Positions 29,988-38,359 of a stretch of DNA of 39,233 bases are shown piece after piece (position 1 is the stretch's first letter; the number at the start of each line of letters is the position of its first letter). Made by a program: the position numbers and the translations under genes. A model generated the notes under the pieces. It made no database searches, was not told the DNA's origin, and worked only from the letters and a program-made list of their open reading frames with translations. Source of the DNA: Actinomycetes bacterium (lineage in GTDB: Bacteria > Actinomycetota > Acidimicrobiia > Acidimicrobiales > RAAP-2); the NCBI GenBank assembly GCA_021790675.1, contig JAJYGN010000063.1:67458-106690 (forward strand), written 5' to 3'.

Positions 29988-32792
29988 ATGGCCCGAGCAC
30001 TAGTGATCGTCGAGTCGGTGGCCAAGGCCACCCGCATCCAGGGCATGCTCGGGCCCGACTACATCGTCAAGCCCTCCATCGGCCACGTGCGCGACCTGCC
30101 CCAGAGCGCCGCGGACATCCCCGAATCGGTGAAGAAGGAGAAGTGGGCGCGCCTGGGCATCAACGTCTACGACCACTTCAAGCCGGTCTACGTCGTTAGC
30201 CCGGATCGCAAGAAGGTGGTCAGCGAGCTCAAGGCGGCCCTCAAAGAGGTTGACGAGCTCTACCTGGCCACCGACGAGGACCGCGAGGGCGAGGCGATCG
30301 CCTGGCACCTCCAGGAACTTCTCAATCCCAAGGTGCCGGTCAAGCGCATGGTCTTCCACGAGATCACCCCAGCCGCGATCCAGCGTGCGGTCACCGACAC
30401 GCGCGACCTCGACCTGCGACTGGTCGACGCCCAGGAGGGCCGGCGCTTCCTCGACCGCCTGGTCGGCTACGAGGTCTCCCCGGTGCTGTGGCGTGCGGTC
30501 GACAAGGCCCGTTCGGCCGGGCGCGTCCAGTCGGTCGCGATCCGACTGGTCTGTGAGCGCGAGCGCGAGCGCATGGCCTTCACTTCGGCGTCGTGGTTCG
30601 ACGTCACCGCCGCCCTCGAGGTCGCCGCCGGCCCCTTCGAGGCGACGCTCGAGAGCGTAAACGGCGTGGCGCTCGCCACGGGCAAGAACTTCGACGCGAG
30701 CGGGGCGCTCAACGCTGCCGACGTCACCTTGCTGGGCGAGTCGGCGGCTCGCGCGATCGCCGCGCGCCTCGAAGGCGCCAGCGCCGCGGTCCGCTCGGTC
30801 ACCTCCACGCCGCGCACCCAGAAGCCCCAGGCTCCCTTCATGACTTCGTCGCTGCAGATCGAGGCCAGCCGCAAGTTGCGCTTCGACCCCGAGCGCACCA
30901 TGCGCGCGGCCCAGCGCCTCTACGAGCAGGGCTGGATCACCTACATGCGCACCGACTCGACGACGCTCTCGGGCGAGGCCATCGCCGCGGCGCGCGCCAT
31001 CGCCGTGGCGACATTCGGCGACGACTACGTGCCCGACGCGCCGCGGCGCTACGACCGCAAGGTCAAAAACGCCCAGGAGGCACACGAGGCCATCCGCCCG
31101 GCGGGCGAGACCTTCCGCTCCCTGGAGGAAGCCGCGAGCCTCGGCGGTGACGAGCGGGCGGTCTACGAGCTGATCTGGAAGCGTACGATCGCCTCGCAGA
31201 TGGTCGACGCGCAACTCACGGCGGATCGCGTGCGACTGGCCGCGACCCTCGAGAACGTCCAGGGATTCGACGGCCCCCTCGAGGCGGTCCTGCTCGCCAC
31301 CGGCATGCGCATCGGCTTTCCCGGCTTTCGCCGGGCCTACGTCGAGGGCACTGACGACCCCGAGGCCGAGCTCGCCGACCAGGAGCGCCTCCTGCCGGCG
31401 CTCGTCGAGGGTGAGGTGGCACGGGTCACCGGCGCCGAGGCCAAGGGACACGACACCCAGCCACCGGATCGTTACTCGGAGGCGACCCTGATCAAGAAGC
31501 TCGAGGACCTGGGCATCGGCCGGCCCTCGACGTACGCGTCGGTGATGAAGACGATCGACCGGCGTGGCTACGTCTGGAAGAAAGGCAAGGCGCTGGTGCC
31601 GGCGTTTCGCGCCTTCGCGGTGGTGAACCTGCTGACCCAGTACTTCGCCGACCTGGTCGACTACCAGTTCACGGCCGCGATGGAGGACCAGCTCGACGAC
31701 ATCGCCGAGGGTCGCGAGGACTTGGAGCCCTGGCTGGCCCGCTTCTACTTCGGCGACCCCTCGGCCTCGAGCGAATTCGCCCGCGAGGGCCTCGAGAAGG
31801 TCACTCACGAGACCCGCGACTTCGACTTCGCGGCGATCAACTCGATCGTGCTCGGCGTGGCGCCCGACGGCGAGACGGTCTCGGTGCGCTCGGGCCGCTA
31901 CGGCCCCTACCTGGTCCACGGCGAAGACCGCGTGTCGATCCCCGAAGCGACCGAGCCCGACTCTCTGAGCGTCGAGCGCGCCCTCGAGCTGCTCGCGGCG
32001 CCCAGTGCCGATCGCGAGCTCGGCGTGGACGAGAACGGTGAGACGATCTACTTGAAGGCCGGCCGCTACGGCCCCTACGTGCAGCTGGGCGAGGTGAGCG
32101 AGGCGAACGACAAGCCGCGTACCGCGTCGCTGCTCTCGACGATGACCCCCGAGACGCTCACCCTTGAACAGGCCCGCCAGCTGCTCTCACTGCCGCGCGA
32201 GGTGGGGCGTCACCCGGAGAACGACGAGGCGATCCTCGCCCAGAACGGCCGCTACGGCCCCTACATCACCTGGGGCAAGGAGACGCGCTCACTCGAGAGC
32301 GACGAGCAGATCTTCTCCATCACGTTGGAGGCGGCCCTCGCCTTGCTGGCCCAGCCCAAGGCGCGCGGGCGCCGGGCCGCGGCCGGACCGCTGCGCGAAC
32401 TCGGCGAGGATCCCGTGACCAAACGCCCGGTCGTCATACGCAGCGGCCGCTTCGGCCTCTACGTCACCGACGGCGAGGCCAACGCCACCCTGCGCCTCGG
32501 CGACACCGTCGAGACGCTCACGCTTGATCGTGCGTGCGAGCTGCTCGCCGAGCGGCGAAACGCGGAGCCTTCTACGCGAGCCCGCGCGGTGAAGAAGGCG
32601 CCAGCGAAGAAGGCCCCGGCCAAGAAGGCGGGAAAGTCCCCCGCGAAGAAGACGACGAAGGCGACCGCGAAGAAGGGCGCCGCGAGCTCGGTCAAGACCG
32701 CCGCCACGCGCGCGGCCAAGGACGCCGGCACCGCCAAGGGCAAGAGCGCCAACGCCGCCCTGATCGCGGCGGCCGAGGCGGGCGAGAAATGA
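29988..32792 (+). CDS. topA: DNA topoisomerase I with actinobacterial C-terminal repeats and basic tail
   Basis: 934 residues. TOPRIM begins with LVIVESVAKATRIQ and has DEDREGEAIAW. The catalytic tyrosine is Tyr319 in YMRTDSTTLS. The body ends with GIGRPSTYASVMKTI. Four C-terminal repeats with the RYGPY or RFGLY signature (SGRYGPYLV, AGRYGPYVQ, NGRYGPYIT, SGRFGLYVT) replace zinc fingers, as usual in Actinobacteria. The last 60 residues are a Lys/Ala/Pro-rich tail (KKAPAKKAPAKKAGK and onward) that aids processivity in mycobacterial TopA. The ATG follows GAGAGGTGG. It relaxes negative supercoils. The stop overlaps tmk by 4 bases. Confidence 0.97.
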   Translation: MARALVIVESVAKATRIQGMLGPDYIVKPSIGHVRDLPQSAADIPESVKKEKWARLGINVYDHFKPVYVVSPDRKKVVSELKAALKEVDELYLATDEDREGEAIAWHLQELLNPKVPVKRMVFHEITPAAIQRAVTDTRDLDLRLVDAQEGRRFLDRLVGYEVSPVLWRAVDKARSAGRVQSVAIRLVCERERERMAFTSASWFDVTAALEVAAGPFEATLESVNGVALATGKNFDASGALNAADVTLLGESAARAIAARLEGASAAVRSVTSTPRTQKPQAPFMTSSLQIEASRKLRFDPERTMRAAQRLYEQGWITYMRTDSTTLSGEAIAAARAIAVATFGDDYVPDAPRRYDRKVKNAQEAHEAIRPAGETFRSLEEAASLGGDERAVYELIWKRTIASQMVDAQLTADRVRLAATLENVQGFDGPLEAVLLATGMRIGFPGFRRAYVEGTDDPEAELADQERLLPALVEGEVARVTGAEAKGHDTQPPDRYSEATLIKKLEDLGIGRPSTYASVMKTIDRRGYVWKKGKALVPAFRAFAVVNLLTQYFADLVDYQFTAAMEDQLDDIAEGREDLEPWLARFYFGDPSASSEFAREGLEKVTHETRDFDFAAINSIVLGVAPDGETVSVRSGRYGPYLVHGEDRVSIPEATEPDSLSVERALELLAAPSADRELGVDENGETIYLKAGRYGPYVQLGEVSEANDKPRTASLLSTMTPETLTLEQARQLLSLPREVGRHPENDEAILAQNGRYGPYITWGKETRSLESDEQIFSITLEAALALLAQPKARGRRAAAGPLRELGEDPVTKRPVVIRSGRFGLYVTDGEANATLRLGDTVETLTLDRACELLAERRNAEPSTRARAVKKAPAKKAPAKKAGKSPAKKTTKATAKKGAASSVKTAATRAAKDAGTAKGKSANAALIAAAEAGEK

Positions 32793-33388
32793 GTGGACTC
32801 TTCGTCGCCTTCGAAGGCGGCGACGGCTGCGGCAAGAGCACCCAGGCGCGCCGGGTGGCCGCGGCGCGCGGGGCGCACTTCACCTACGAGCCCGGCGACT
32901 CGCCCCTGGGCGCGGACCTGCGGCGCTGGCTGCTCGACGCGAGCGCGCCCATGTCGCCCGAGACTGAGGCACTCTTGATGCTCGCGGACCGCTCACACCA
33001 CGTGCGCAGCGTGATTGAGCCGCTGCGCGCGGCCGGGACCCACGTCGTGAGCGACCGCTTCGCCGCTTCCACGCTCGCCTATCAGGGATACGGTCGCGGG
33101 GTGGACCTCGCTGACCTGCGCGCGGCGACCGAGCTGGCGATCGGGACGTGCGCGCCGGATCTGACCATCCTCCTCGACGTCGCGCCCGAGGTGGCCAACG
33201 CGCGCCGCGAGCCCGACCGGCGCGACCGCTTCGAGTCCCAGGACCCGGGCTTTCACGACCGGGTGCGTCAGGGCTACCTCGAGATGGCCGCCGGGGATGA
33301 CCGCTGGATCGTGGTCGAGGCGAGCGGTGATCTCGAGGCGGTCTCGCGTGCCGTCGACCACGTCCTCGACTCCCTCGCCTGGACGTGA
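32789..33388 (+). CDS. tmk: Thymidylate kinase
   Basis: 199 residues. The P-loop is FEGGDGCGKST, the DR motif VVSDRFAASTLAYQGYGRG and the lid RREPDRRDRFE. It phosphorylates dTMP to dTDP. The ATG overlaps the topA stop (ATGA), and its own stop overlaps holB (GTGA). The topA-tmk-holB order is typical of Actinobacteria and keeps DNA precursor and replication genes together. Confidence 0.95.
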   Translation: MSGLFVAFEGGDGCGKSTQARRVAAARGAHFTYEPGDSPLGADLRRWLLDASAPMSPETEALLMLADRSHHVRSVIEPLRAAGTHVVSDRFAASTLAYQGYGRGVDLADLRAATELAIGTCAPDLTILLDVAPEVANARREPDRRDRFESQDPGFHDRVRQGYLEMAAGDDRWIVVEASGDLEAVSRAVDHVLDSLAWT

Positions 33389-34464
33389 GCGACGTCTTCT
33401 CCTCGCTGGTCGGCCAGGACCTCGCGGTGGCCGCGATGCGCCATCACGTGCGCCATCCCGTCCACGCCTATCTGATCAGCGCCCCCGCTGGCGCCGGCCT
33501 CGACGATGCGCTCAGCGCCTTCGTGGCTGCGCTGCAGTGCCCCGAGCACGGCTGCGGCGCGTGCGAGAGCTGCCGGCGCGTCCTCTCAGGTAACGACTCC
33601 GACGTCTACGTCGCCGAAAGGACCGGCGTGTCCTGGCGCGTCGACGAGCTGCGCGAGGCCGAGCGGGTGAGCCGGCGCCGACCACTGGGCGAGGGCTATC
33701 AGGTCGTCGTCATCCCCGACGTCGAGCTGACGACGACCGGCTCGTCACCGTCGGCGGCCGCGCTCTTAAAGACCCTCGAGGAGCCGAGCTCGCGCACCGT
33801 CTTCGTCCTGAGCGCCGAGGAGCTGCCCCAGGGACTTGAGACCATTCTCTCGCGCTGCGTGGAGATTCGTCTTCGCGCCCTCGTCGATGACGACGTCGTG
33901 GCGGTCCTCGAACGTGAGGGCGCGAGCGCCGACAGTGCGCGCCTGGCCGCCAGCGCGGCCGCGGGCAATCTCGCTCGCGCTCGTGTGCTGGTCGCCGACC
34001 CGGCGCTCACGACTCGCATCGCCACCTGGCGCGCGGTGCCCGACTCGCTGGCGGGCACGCCGGCCTCGGCGCTGGCGGTCGTCGCGACGATCATCGCGGC
34101 ACTGGATGAGGCGATGGCGCCGCTGCTCGCCCATCAGGAGGCCGAGCTCGCCGCGCGCCAGCTCAGCGCCAAGGAGGCGGGCCAGCGTACTCTGGCGAAC
34201 CGGCGCGACCTCGACGCGCAGTTCAAGCGCGAGCAGCGGCGCTTTCGCATCGAGGAGCTGCGATTCGGGCTGGCCGCCCTCTCGCGCGCCTACCGCGACC
34301 GCCTGGTCGACGCGTTGGACGACAACAGCGCGCGCGCCCGTCAGCGCGCGGCGGCGGCGATCGCCGCCATCGAGAAGATCGCCGAGGCCGCCCGGCGCCT
34401 CGGGCGCAACGTTGACGAGACCCTGCTGCTCGCGGACCTCCTGGTGGGCCTGGCCGACCTGTAG
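33385..34464 (+). CDS. holB: DNA polymerase III clamp-loader subunit delta prime
   Basis: 359 residues. SLVGQDLAVAAM starts the AAA+ module. The P-loop is degenerate (SAPAGAGLDDA, no GKT), as expected for delta prime, which does not hydrolyse ATP. A zinc module CPEHGCGACESC follows, then ALLKTLEEPSSRTVFVLSAE and the LSRCVEIRLR arginine-finger motif. It loads the sliding clamp with the gamma/tau subunits. tRNA-Thr follows 35 bases after the stop. Confidence 0.93.
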   Translation: MSDVFSSLVGQDLAVAAMRHHVRHPVHAYLISAPAGAGLDDALSAFVAALQCPEHGCGACESCRRVLSGNDSDVYVAERTGVSWRVDELREAERVSRRRPLGEGYQVVVIPDVELTTTGSSPSAAALLKTLEEPSSRTVFVLSAEELPQGLETILSRCVEIRLRALVDDDVVAVLEREGASADSARLAASAAAGNLARARVLVADPALTTRIATWRAVPDSLAGTPASALAVVATIIAALDEAMAPLLAHQEAELAARQLSAKEAGQRTLANRRDLDAQFKREQRRFRIEELRFGLAALSRAYRDRLVDALDDNSARARQRAAAAIAAIEKIAEAARRLGRNVDETLLLADLLVGLADL

Positions 34465-34499
34465 GGGCGAAGGCGCGATGGGCTAATGTGTCTCGTTGC

Positions 34500-34575
34500 G
34501 CCTGGGTAGCTCAGTCGGTAGAGCAGCGCATTCGTAATGCGCAGGTCAAGGGTTCGAATCCCTTCCCAGGCTCCA
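34500..34575 (+). tRNA. tRNA-Thr (CGU)
   Basis: A 76-nt cloverleaf including encoded CCA (34573-34575). The acceptor stem is GCCTGGG/CCCAGGC, the D-arm GCTCAGTCGGTAGAGC, the anticodon loop TTCGTAA with anticodon CGT, and the T-arm GGGTTCGAATCCC. Its 3' half is overlapped in antisense by the last codons of the murD frame. Confidence 0.95.
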
Positions 34576-35877
34576 CTCGTCGCGCGTTCGCACGTGAGCC
34601 GCGAAGTCCTCGCTGCGCTCGAGCCAGTTGCGGTATCGGTCGAAGCTTGGCGCGGCCGGTGAGAGCACGACGACGCCCCCACGGGGCAGGCGCGCTCGCG
34701 CGAAGCTGATCGCCTCGCCCATCGACTCGGCCTCGAAGACGGCGACACCGATCTCGCGCGCCGTGATCTCTTCGGCGATGCGCTCGCCGGCCAGTCCCAT
34801 CGTGATGACGTTGGTGGCTCGGGTGCGCGCGGCGAGGGCGTCGACGAGGGGACCGTAGTCGACCCCGCGGTCGAACCCCCCCACCAGTAGCGCGACCTCG
34901 TCGTCGGCGAAGACCTCGAGGGCGGCGACGGTGGGCAGCGGTGCCGTCGCCAGGCCGTCGTCGACGTAGCGAATGCGCCCGCCGGCGGTCACCTCCTCGT
35001 CGATCAGGGTGAGGCGCCCGCGCAGGGGGACGAAGTTCTCGGCCTCCAACGCGACCGCCCCCGCCACGCTCTCGGGAGAGCGCGAGGTCAGGTGCGCCAC
35101 CACCTCGAGGGCGAGCGCGACGTTGCTCGCGTTGTGATGACCCAGCAGGCCGAGCGCGCGCGCCAGCTCATCGTGCGACTCGTGCGCCGCGACGAGGACG
35201 ACCTCGCCGCCGATCTGATCGAGTCCGGCTGAGGCCGACTCGGCGACGAAGGTGGCGTGCGGGTCGGCCAGACGGGTGATCGAGAGCTTGTCGGCCCAGT
35301 ACTGCTCGAGCGAGCCGTGCCAGTCGAGGTGGTCGCTGCCCAGTGAGGTGACGACGACGTTGGCGGGCGCCACCTCGAGGTCAGTGCACTGAAAGCTCGA
35401 CACCTCCACCACGAGCCAGCCCTCGAGCGGCACGGCGTCGGGGTCGTAGGGCGGCCGGCCGATGTTGCCGAGGCTCGTGGCGTCCTCGCCCAGGCAGGTC
35501 AGGAAGAAGGTGATGAGGCTGGTGGTCGTGGACTTGCCCTTGGTGCCGGTGACCGCGATGACCCGCTCGAGCGGTGCCTCGGCGAACCAGAGGTTGAGAG
35601 CCGAGGTCACGACGACTCCGGCGTCTTCGAGGGCCAGCACGTCGGCGCGTCGGCGCGCGATGCCGGGGCTCTTTAGCACCACGTCGCAGGAGAACAGGGC
35701 GTCGAGTCCGCCCGCGGCCGTCGCCAGCACTTCCTCCTCGCCGGGCGCGTCGTCGACCAGCACCACGCTCGCGGCTATCCCCTCGAGGCGTCGCTCGCTC
35801 GCGCGGCCCTCGACGCCATATCCGAAGATCCCCACTCGCCGTCCGGCGAGGTCAGCGAAGCCAGTGGGCCGGGACAC
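34546..35877 (-). CDS. murD2: Mur ligase, MurD-type, probably MurD2 (UDP-MurNAc-L-Ala-L-Glu synthetase)
   Basis: 443 residues from the GTG at 35877, which follows AAGGA 9 bases upstream. The N-terminal Rossmann domain starts RRVGIFGYGVEGRASERRL. The ATP-binding central domain has VTGTKGKSTTT, LGNIGRPP, EVSSFQ and SDHLDWHGSLEQYW. The C-terminal domain has LLVGGFDRGVDY and VVLSPAAPSFDRY. Mur ligases add an amino acid to the UDP-MurNAc peptide. Overlap with a MurL gene (26 bp) points to the MurD2 type, which adds L-Glu. The last ten codons and the stop lie inside the antisense of tRNA-Thr, so the natural C-terminus ends SLGRDSNP. A conventional D-Glu MurD is the alternative. Confidence 0.85.
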   Translation of the reverse strand: MSRPTGFADLAGRRVGIFGYGVEGRASERRLEGIAASVVLVDDAPGEEEVLATAAGGLDALFSCDVVLKSPGIARRRADVLALEDAGVVVTSALNLWFAEAPLERVIAVTGTKGKSTTTSLITFFLTCLGEDATSLGNIGRPPYDPDAVPLEGWLVVEVSSFQCTDLEVAPANVVVTSLGSDHLDWHGSLEQYWADKLSITRLADPHATFVAESASAGLDQIGGEVVLVAAHESHDELARALGLLGHHNASNVALALEVVAHLTSRSPESVAGAVALEAENFVPLRGRLTLIDEEVTAGGRIRYVDDGLATAPLPTVAALEVFADDEVALLVGGFDRGVDYGPLVDALAARTRATNVITMGLAGERIAEEITAREIGVAVFEAESMGEAISFARARLPRGGVVVLSPAAPSFDRYRNWLERSEDFAAHVRTRDEWSLGRDSNP

Positions 35878-37156
35878 GGTCGGGTCCTTGGAGCGAGAGC
35901 AGGTCCTCGAGCGTGCGCATTGCACTCACGCGCGCGGACACGTCGGCGAGGTGGGTCACGTCGCGCCAGGCGGGCGAGGCGGTAACCGCGCGAAGCGCCA
36001 CGGCGCTCTCGTCGGGATCGCCCACGCATTCGAAGGGCTTGGGCGTCTCGCCGAGGCCCACCAGGACCTCGAGCTGGGCGCGGCGTGCGGGGTCCGCGAG
36101 CGGCTCGCCGTGGAAGATCCCCGCCAGGGCCTCGCGTCCGAGGAAGGGCGCAAGCACCAGGTCGATGAAGAGGCACTTGTCGCACTCGTTGCACCAGGTG
36201 GCCGCGCGCCGCGACGGGTCCTGGGCGAAGGCCCGGTTGCAGCTGCGAAAGACGTGGTGATAGCGCTCGAGGTGGCTGAAGCGCTCGGCCACCCACAGCT
36301 CGCTGCGCGCGCGCAGGAAACTGGCCACGACGAGCGGCGAGACCACCTCGTCGATCGCGTCGGCGAGGAGTAGCTCGGCGGCGAAAGACTTGCTCCACTG
36401 GTGGTTGACCGGTCGGCCCCGCCACGTGAGGTTGGGCAGCGAGGCCGAGTGCTCGTTGCTCATCACCACGCCGCCGCGCTGCGTGGCGACCGCCGCGACC
36501 GCGGCGAGCAGCGTCACCATCGCCGTGACGGGCACGTGGCCGTGGAAGAAGTCGTCGCCGCCGGCGAGCAGGCGCGCGTCGAGCGCGCGGCGCGCGCGCA
36601 CTAAGTCGAGTCCCGTCACCGCGGCGGTCTGTTCGAGGGCGTCGAAGCGCGCCCCCGCGGGCGAGACGATGAAGAGGGTCCGCTCGAGGGTGGGGGCGAG
36701 CTCCTCGACGCTGACGACCGAGTCGATCCCCCCGCCAAAGGGCACGAGCAGGCGCCGCGCGTCGAGGTCGACGCTGTGGCGCCGCGCGGGTGAGCCGCCG
36801 ACGATCTCGACGTCCTCGAGGGGCAGCTCGTTCACCACCGAGAACTCGCCGAGGCCGTCGTGCAAGCTGGCCGCGAGCAGGGCGCGTCCGGCCGGGCCGA
36901 CCGGCGTGTCGGCGAGGTCGACGCGCCGCGCCGCCCCGGCCTTGAAGTAGGAGAGCCCCGCGACCAGGTACCACAGCTGGGCGAGGGCGATCGCCGCGTC
37001 GTCGAGGTCGCCGCAGCCCTCGAAGGTCACCGTCTCGGTGAAGTCGACGTCGTCGAGACGGTAGCGGCCCGTCAGCGTCGCTCCGGAGACCTCGAGGCCC
37101 GAGTAGGTGAAGAGGTCGGCGCGAGCGCGCGATCCGAGGGACATGGCGGCACTCAT
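35852..37156 (-). CDS. murL: MurL: UDP-MurNAc-L-Ala-L-Glu epimerase
   Basis: 434 residues. A PP-loop-like LLVPFGGGIDSVVSVE, the SNEHSASLPNL segment, VNHQWSKSFAAE and a WCNECDKCLF cysteine cluster match the MurL family first described in Xanthomonas oryzae and found in some Actinobacteria. MurL converts the terminal L-Glu of UDP-MurNAc-L-Ala-L-Glu to D-Glu in an ATP-dependent reaction, replacing free D-Glu made by MurI. The ATG overlaps the PgeF stop by 4 bases, and its end overlaps the MurD gene. The call rests on remembered family motifs; no other good candidate family fits. Confidence 0.82.
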   Translation of the reverse strand: MSAAMSLGSRARADLFTYSGLEVSGATLTGRYRLDDVDFTETVTFEGCGDLDDAAIALAQLWYLVAGLSYFKAGAARRVDLADTPVGPAGRALLAASLHDGLGEFSVVNELPLEDVEIVGGSPARRHSVDLDARRLLVPFGGGIDSVVSVEELAPTLERTLFIVSPAGARFDALEQTAAVTGLDLVRARRALDARLLAGGDDFFHGHVPVTAMVTLLAAVAAVATQRGGVVMSNEHSASLPNLTWRGRPVNHQWSKSFAAELLLADAIDEVVSPLVVASFLRARSELWVAERFSHLERYHHVFRSCNRAFAQDPSRRAATWCNECDKCLFIDLVLAPFLGREALAGIFHGEPLADPARRAQLEVLVGLGETPKPFECVGDPDESAVALRAVTASPAWRDVTHLADVSARVSAMRTLEDLLSLQGPDRVPAHWLR

Positions 37157-37920
37157 GCTAGGAGCCGCGCCACCAGCGCGAAGCGACCGGTCGGGCGGCT
37201 CGCGCGGTCGCTGAAAAAGAGGCCGCCGCCATCGGTCACCTCGCGCACGGCTTCGACGTGCGCAGCGCCCACGCCGGCGCCGACGAGCTGGTGCAGCGCG
37301 ATCGCGCGCAGGTCGAGGCGAGAGCGGTCGCCGGCGTCGGCGAGCACCGCGTCGGGCACGTCGCGAAAGTTGTCGGCAACCTCGGGGCCCACCTGGTAGA
37401 CGCGCGGCGAGACGCCCGGGCCGATGATCGCGTGCACGCTGCGCGGGTCGTCAAAGGCCGCCAACGCATTGGCGAGCACCCCCGCCGAGAGTCCGCGCCA
37501 GCCGGCGTGCACGACGCCGACCCTGCGGCGCGTGGTGTCGGCGAGCACGATGGGCAGGCAGTCCGCCACGAGTACGGCGATGGCCGTGTCGCGCGAGGAA
37601 GTGACGAGCGCGTCGGCCTCGCCCTCGGTGGGCCCCTCGACCTCGAGCACGTCGGCGCCGTGGACCTGGGACATCATGACGAGACGCTCGGGGGCGACGC
37701 GCATCACCGCGGCGACGCGCGCGCGGTTCGTCGACACGCGTCGCGAATCGTCGCCCACGTGCATGCCGAGGTTGAGCGAGTGGAAGGGCGCCTCGCTCAC
37801 GCCGCCCTCGCGGGTGGTGATCAGCGCGTCGACGCCGAACTCGCGCAGGGAAGTGAGCGCGAGCACGCGCAGTGCGCCGCGACTTTCGGCGAGGCTTACG
37901 TCGAGCGACACGAGGGGCAC
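37153..37920 (-). CDS. pgeF: PgeF/YfiH-family multicopper-like protein (peptidoglycan editing factor, purine nucleoside phosphorylase fold)
   Basis: 255 residues from the GTG at 37920; a GTG at 37911 is equally placed. The metal site is visible: His in MSQVHGADVL, Cys in VADCLPIVLAD and His in VVHAGWRGLSAG. The family was called polyphenol oxidase or laccase, then shown to act on purine nucleosides, and in E. coli to prevent wrong amino acids entering peptidoglycan precursors. Its place before murL and murD suits the cell-wall role. It overlaps the Fur-family gene upstream by 25 bp. Confidence 0.9.
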   Translation of the reverse strand: MPLVSLDVSLAESRGALRVLALTSLREFGVDALITTREGGVSEAPFHSLNLGMHVGDDSRRVSTNRARVAAVMRVAPERLVMMSQVHGADVLEVEGPTEGEADALVTSSRDTAIAVLVADCLPIVLADTTRRRVGVVHAGWRGLSAGVLANALAAFDDPRSVHAIIGPGVSPRVYQVGPEVADNFRDVPDAVLADAGDRSRLDLRAIALHQLVGAGVGAAHVEAVREVTDGGGLFFSDRASRPTGRFALVARLLA

Positions 37921-38288
37921 ACTCCACTCAGCTCGAGTACGTGTCGCACGTCGGAATACTTGAAACGGGCGGCGATCTCGTTGGACCACTGCTCGAGCTC
38001 GGGGGTGTCGACCTCGACAATCGCCCCGCACTGGCGACAGGCCAGGTGATGGTGGTGCGCGTCGACGCCGCAGCGGCGAAAGAGGCTCTCGCCCCGGTCG
38101 GTCATGATCACGTCGACCTCGTGGGCGTCGGCGAGGCGCTTGAGCTGGGCGTAGACGGTCGCCAGCGAGATCCGACCGCCGTCGCGCACGATCAGGGCGT
38201 GCAGCTCCTGAGCGCTGAGGAATCCCTGGACGCGCCCGAGTGTGGCGATGACCTCTCGGCGCTGGGTGGTGTTGCGCGTGGTGACCAC
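37896..38288 (-). CDS. zur: Fur-family metal regulator, probably Zur
   Basis: 130 residues. The winged helix (TQRREVIATLGRVQGFLSAQ, RISLATVYAQLKRL) and the dimer domain with DAHHHHLACRQCGAIVEVD and CPSC are standard Fur-family features; the two CxxC pairs hold structural zinc. Divergence from a zinc/manganese ABC binding protein favours Zur over Fur. The GTG at 38288 gives the usual length. It would repress the transporter through the repeated sites between the genes. Confidence 0.85.
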   Translation of the reverse strand: MVTTRNTTQRREVIATLGRVQGFLSAQELHALIVRDGGRISLATVYAQLKRLADAHEVDVIMTDRGESLFRRCGVDAHHHHLACRQCGAIVEVDTPELEQWSNEIAARFKYSDVRHVLELSGVCPSCRST

Positions 38289-38312
38289 GAAGCGAGTGTA
38301 CTCCCGTTCGAT

Positions 38313-38359
38313 TTGTTTTCTGGAATCGTTCTGAATATACTAGTTGGAATGGTTCTGAA
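38313..38359 (+). promoter_or_regulatory. Metal-regulated promoter with two 15-bp repeats and a leaderless start
   Basis: TTGTTT (38313-38318), a 17-base spacer and TATACT (38336-38341) form a good promoter whose start would fall on the ATG at 38349. TGGAATCGTTCTGAA (38321-38335) lies in the spacer and TGGAATGGTTCTGAA (38345-38359) covers the start codon: 14 of 15 bases match, 24 bases apart. Each holds a GAA-N3-TTC dyad. These are likely operators for the adjacent Zur/Fur protein. Confidence 0.7.

Noticed and set aside
30000..31919. A 639-codon open frame opposite topA
   Set aside because: A shadow of topA with repetitive Val/Asp/Gly/Arg content and no motif; the topA frame has all catalytic sites.
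33430..33520. Degenerate P-loop in the clamp-loader subunit as a defect
   Set aside because: Delta prime normally lacks a working Walker A; the zinc module and SRC motif are present.
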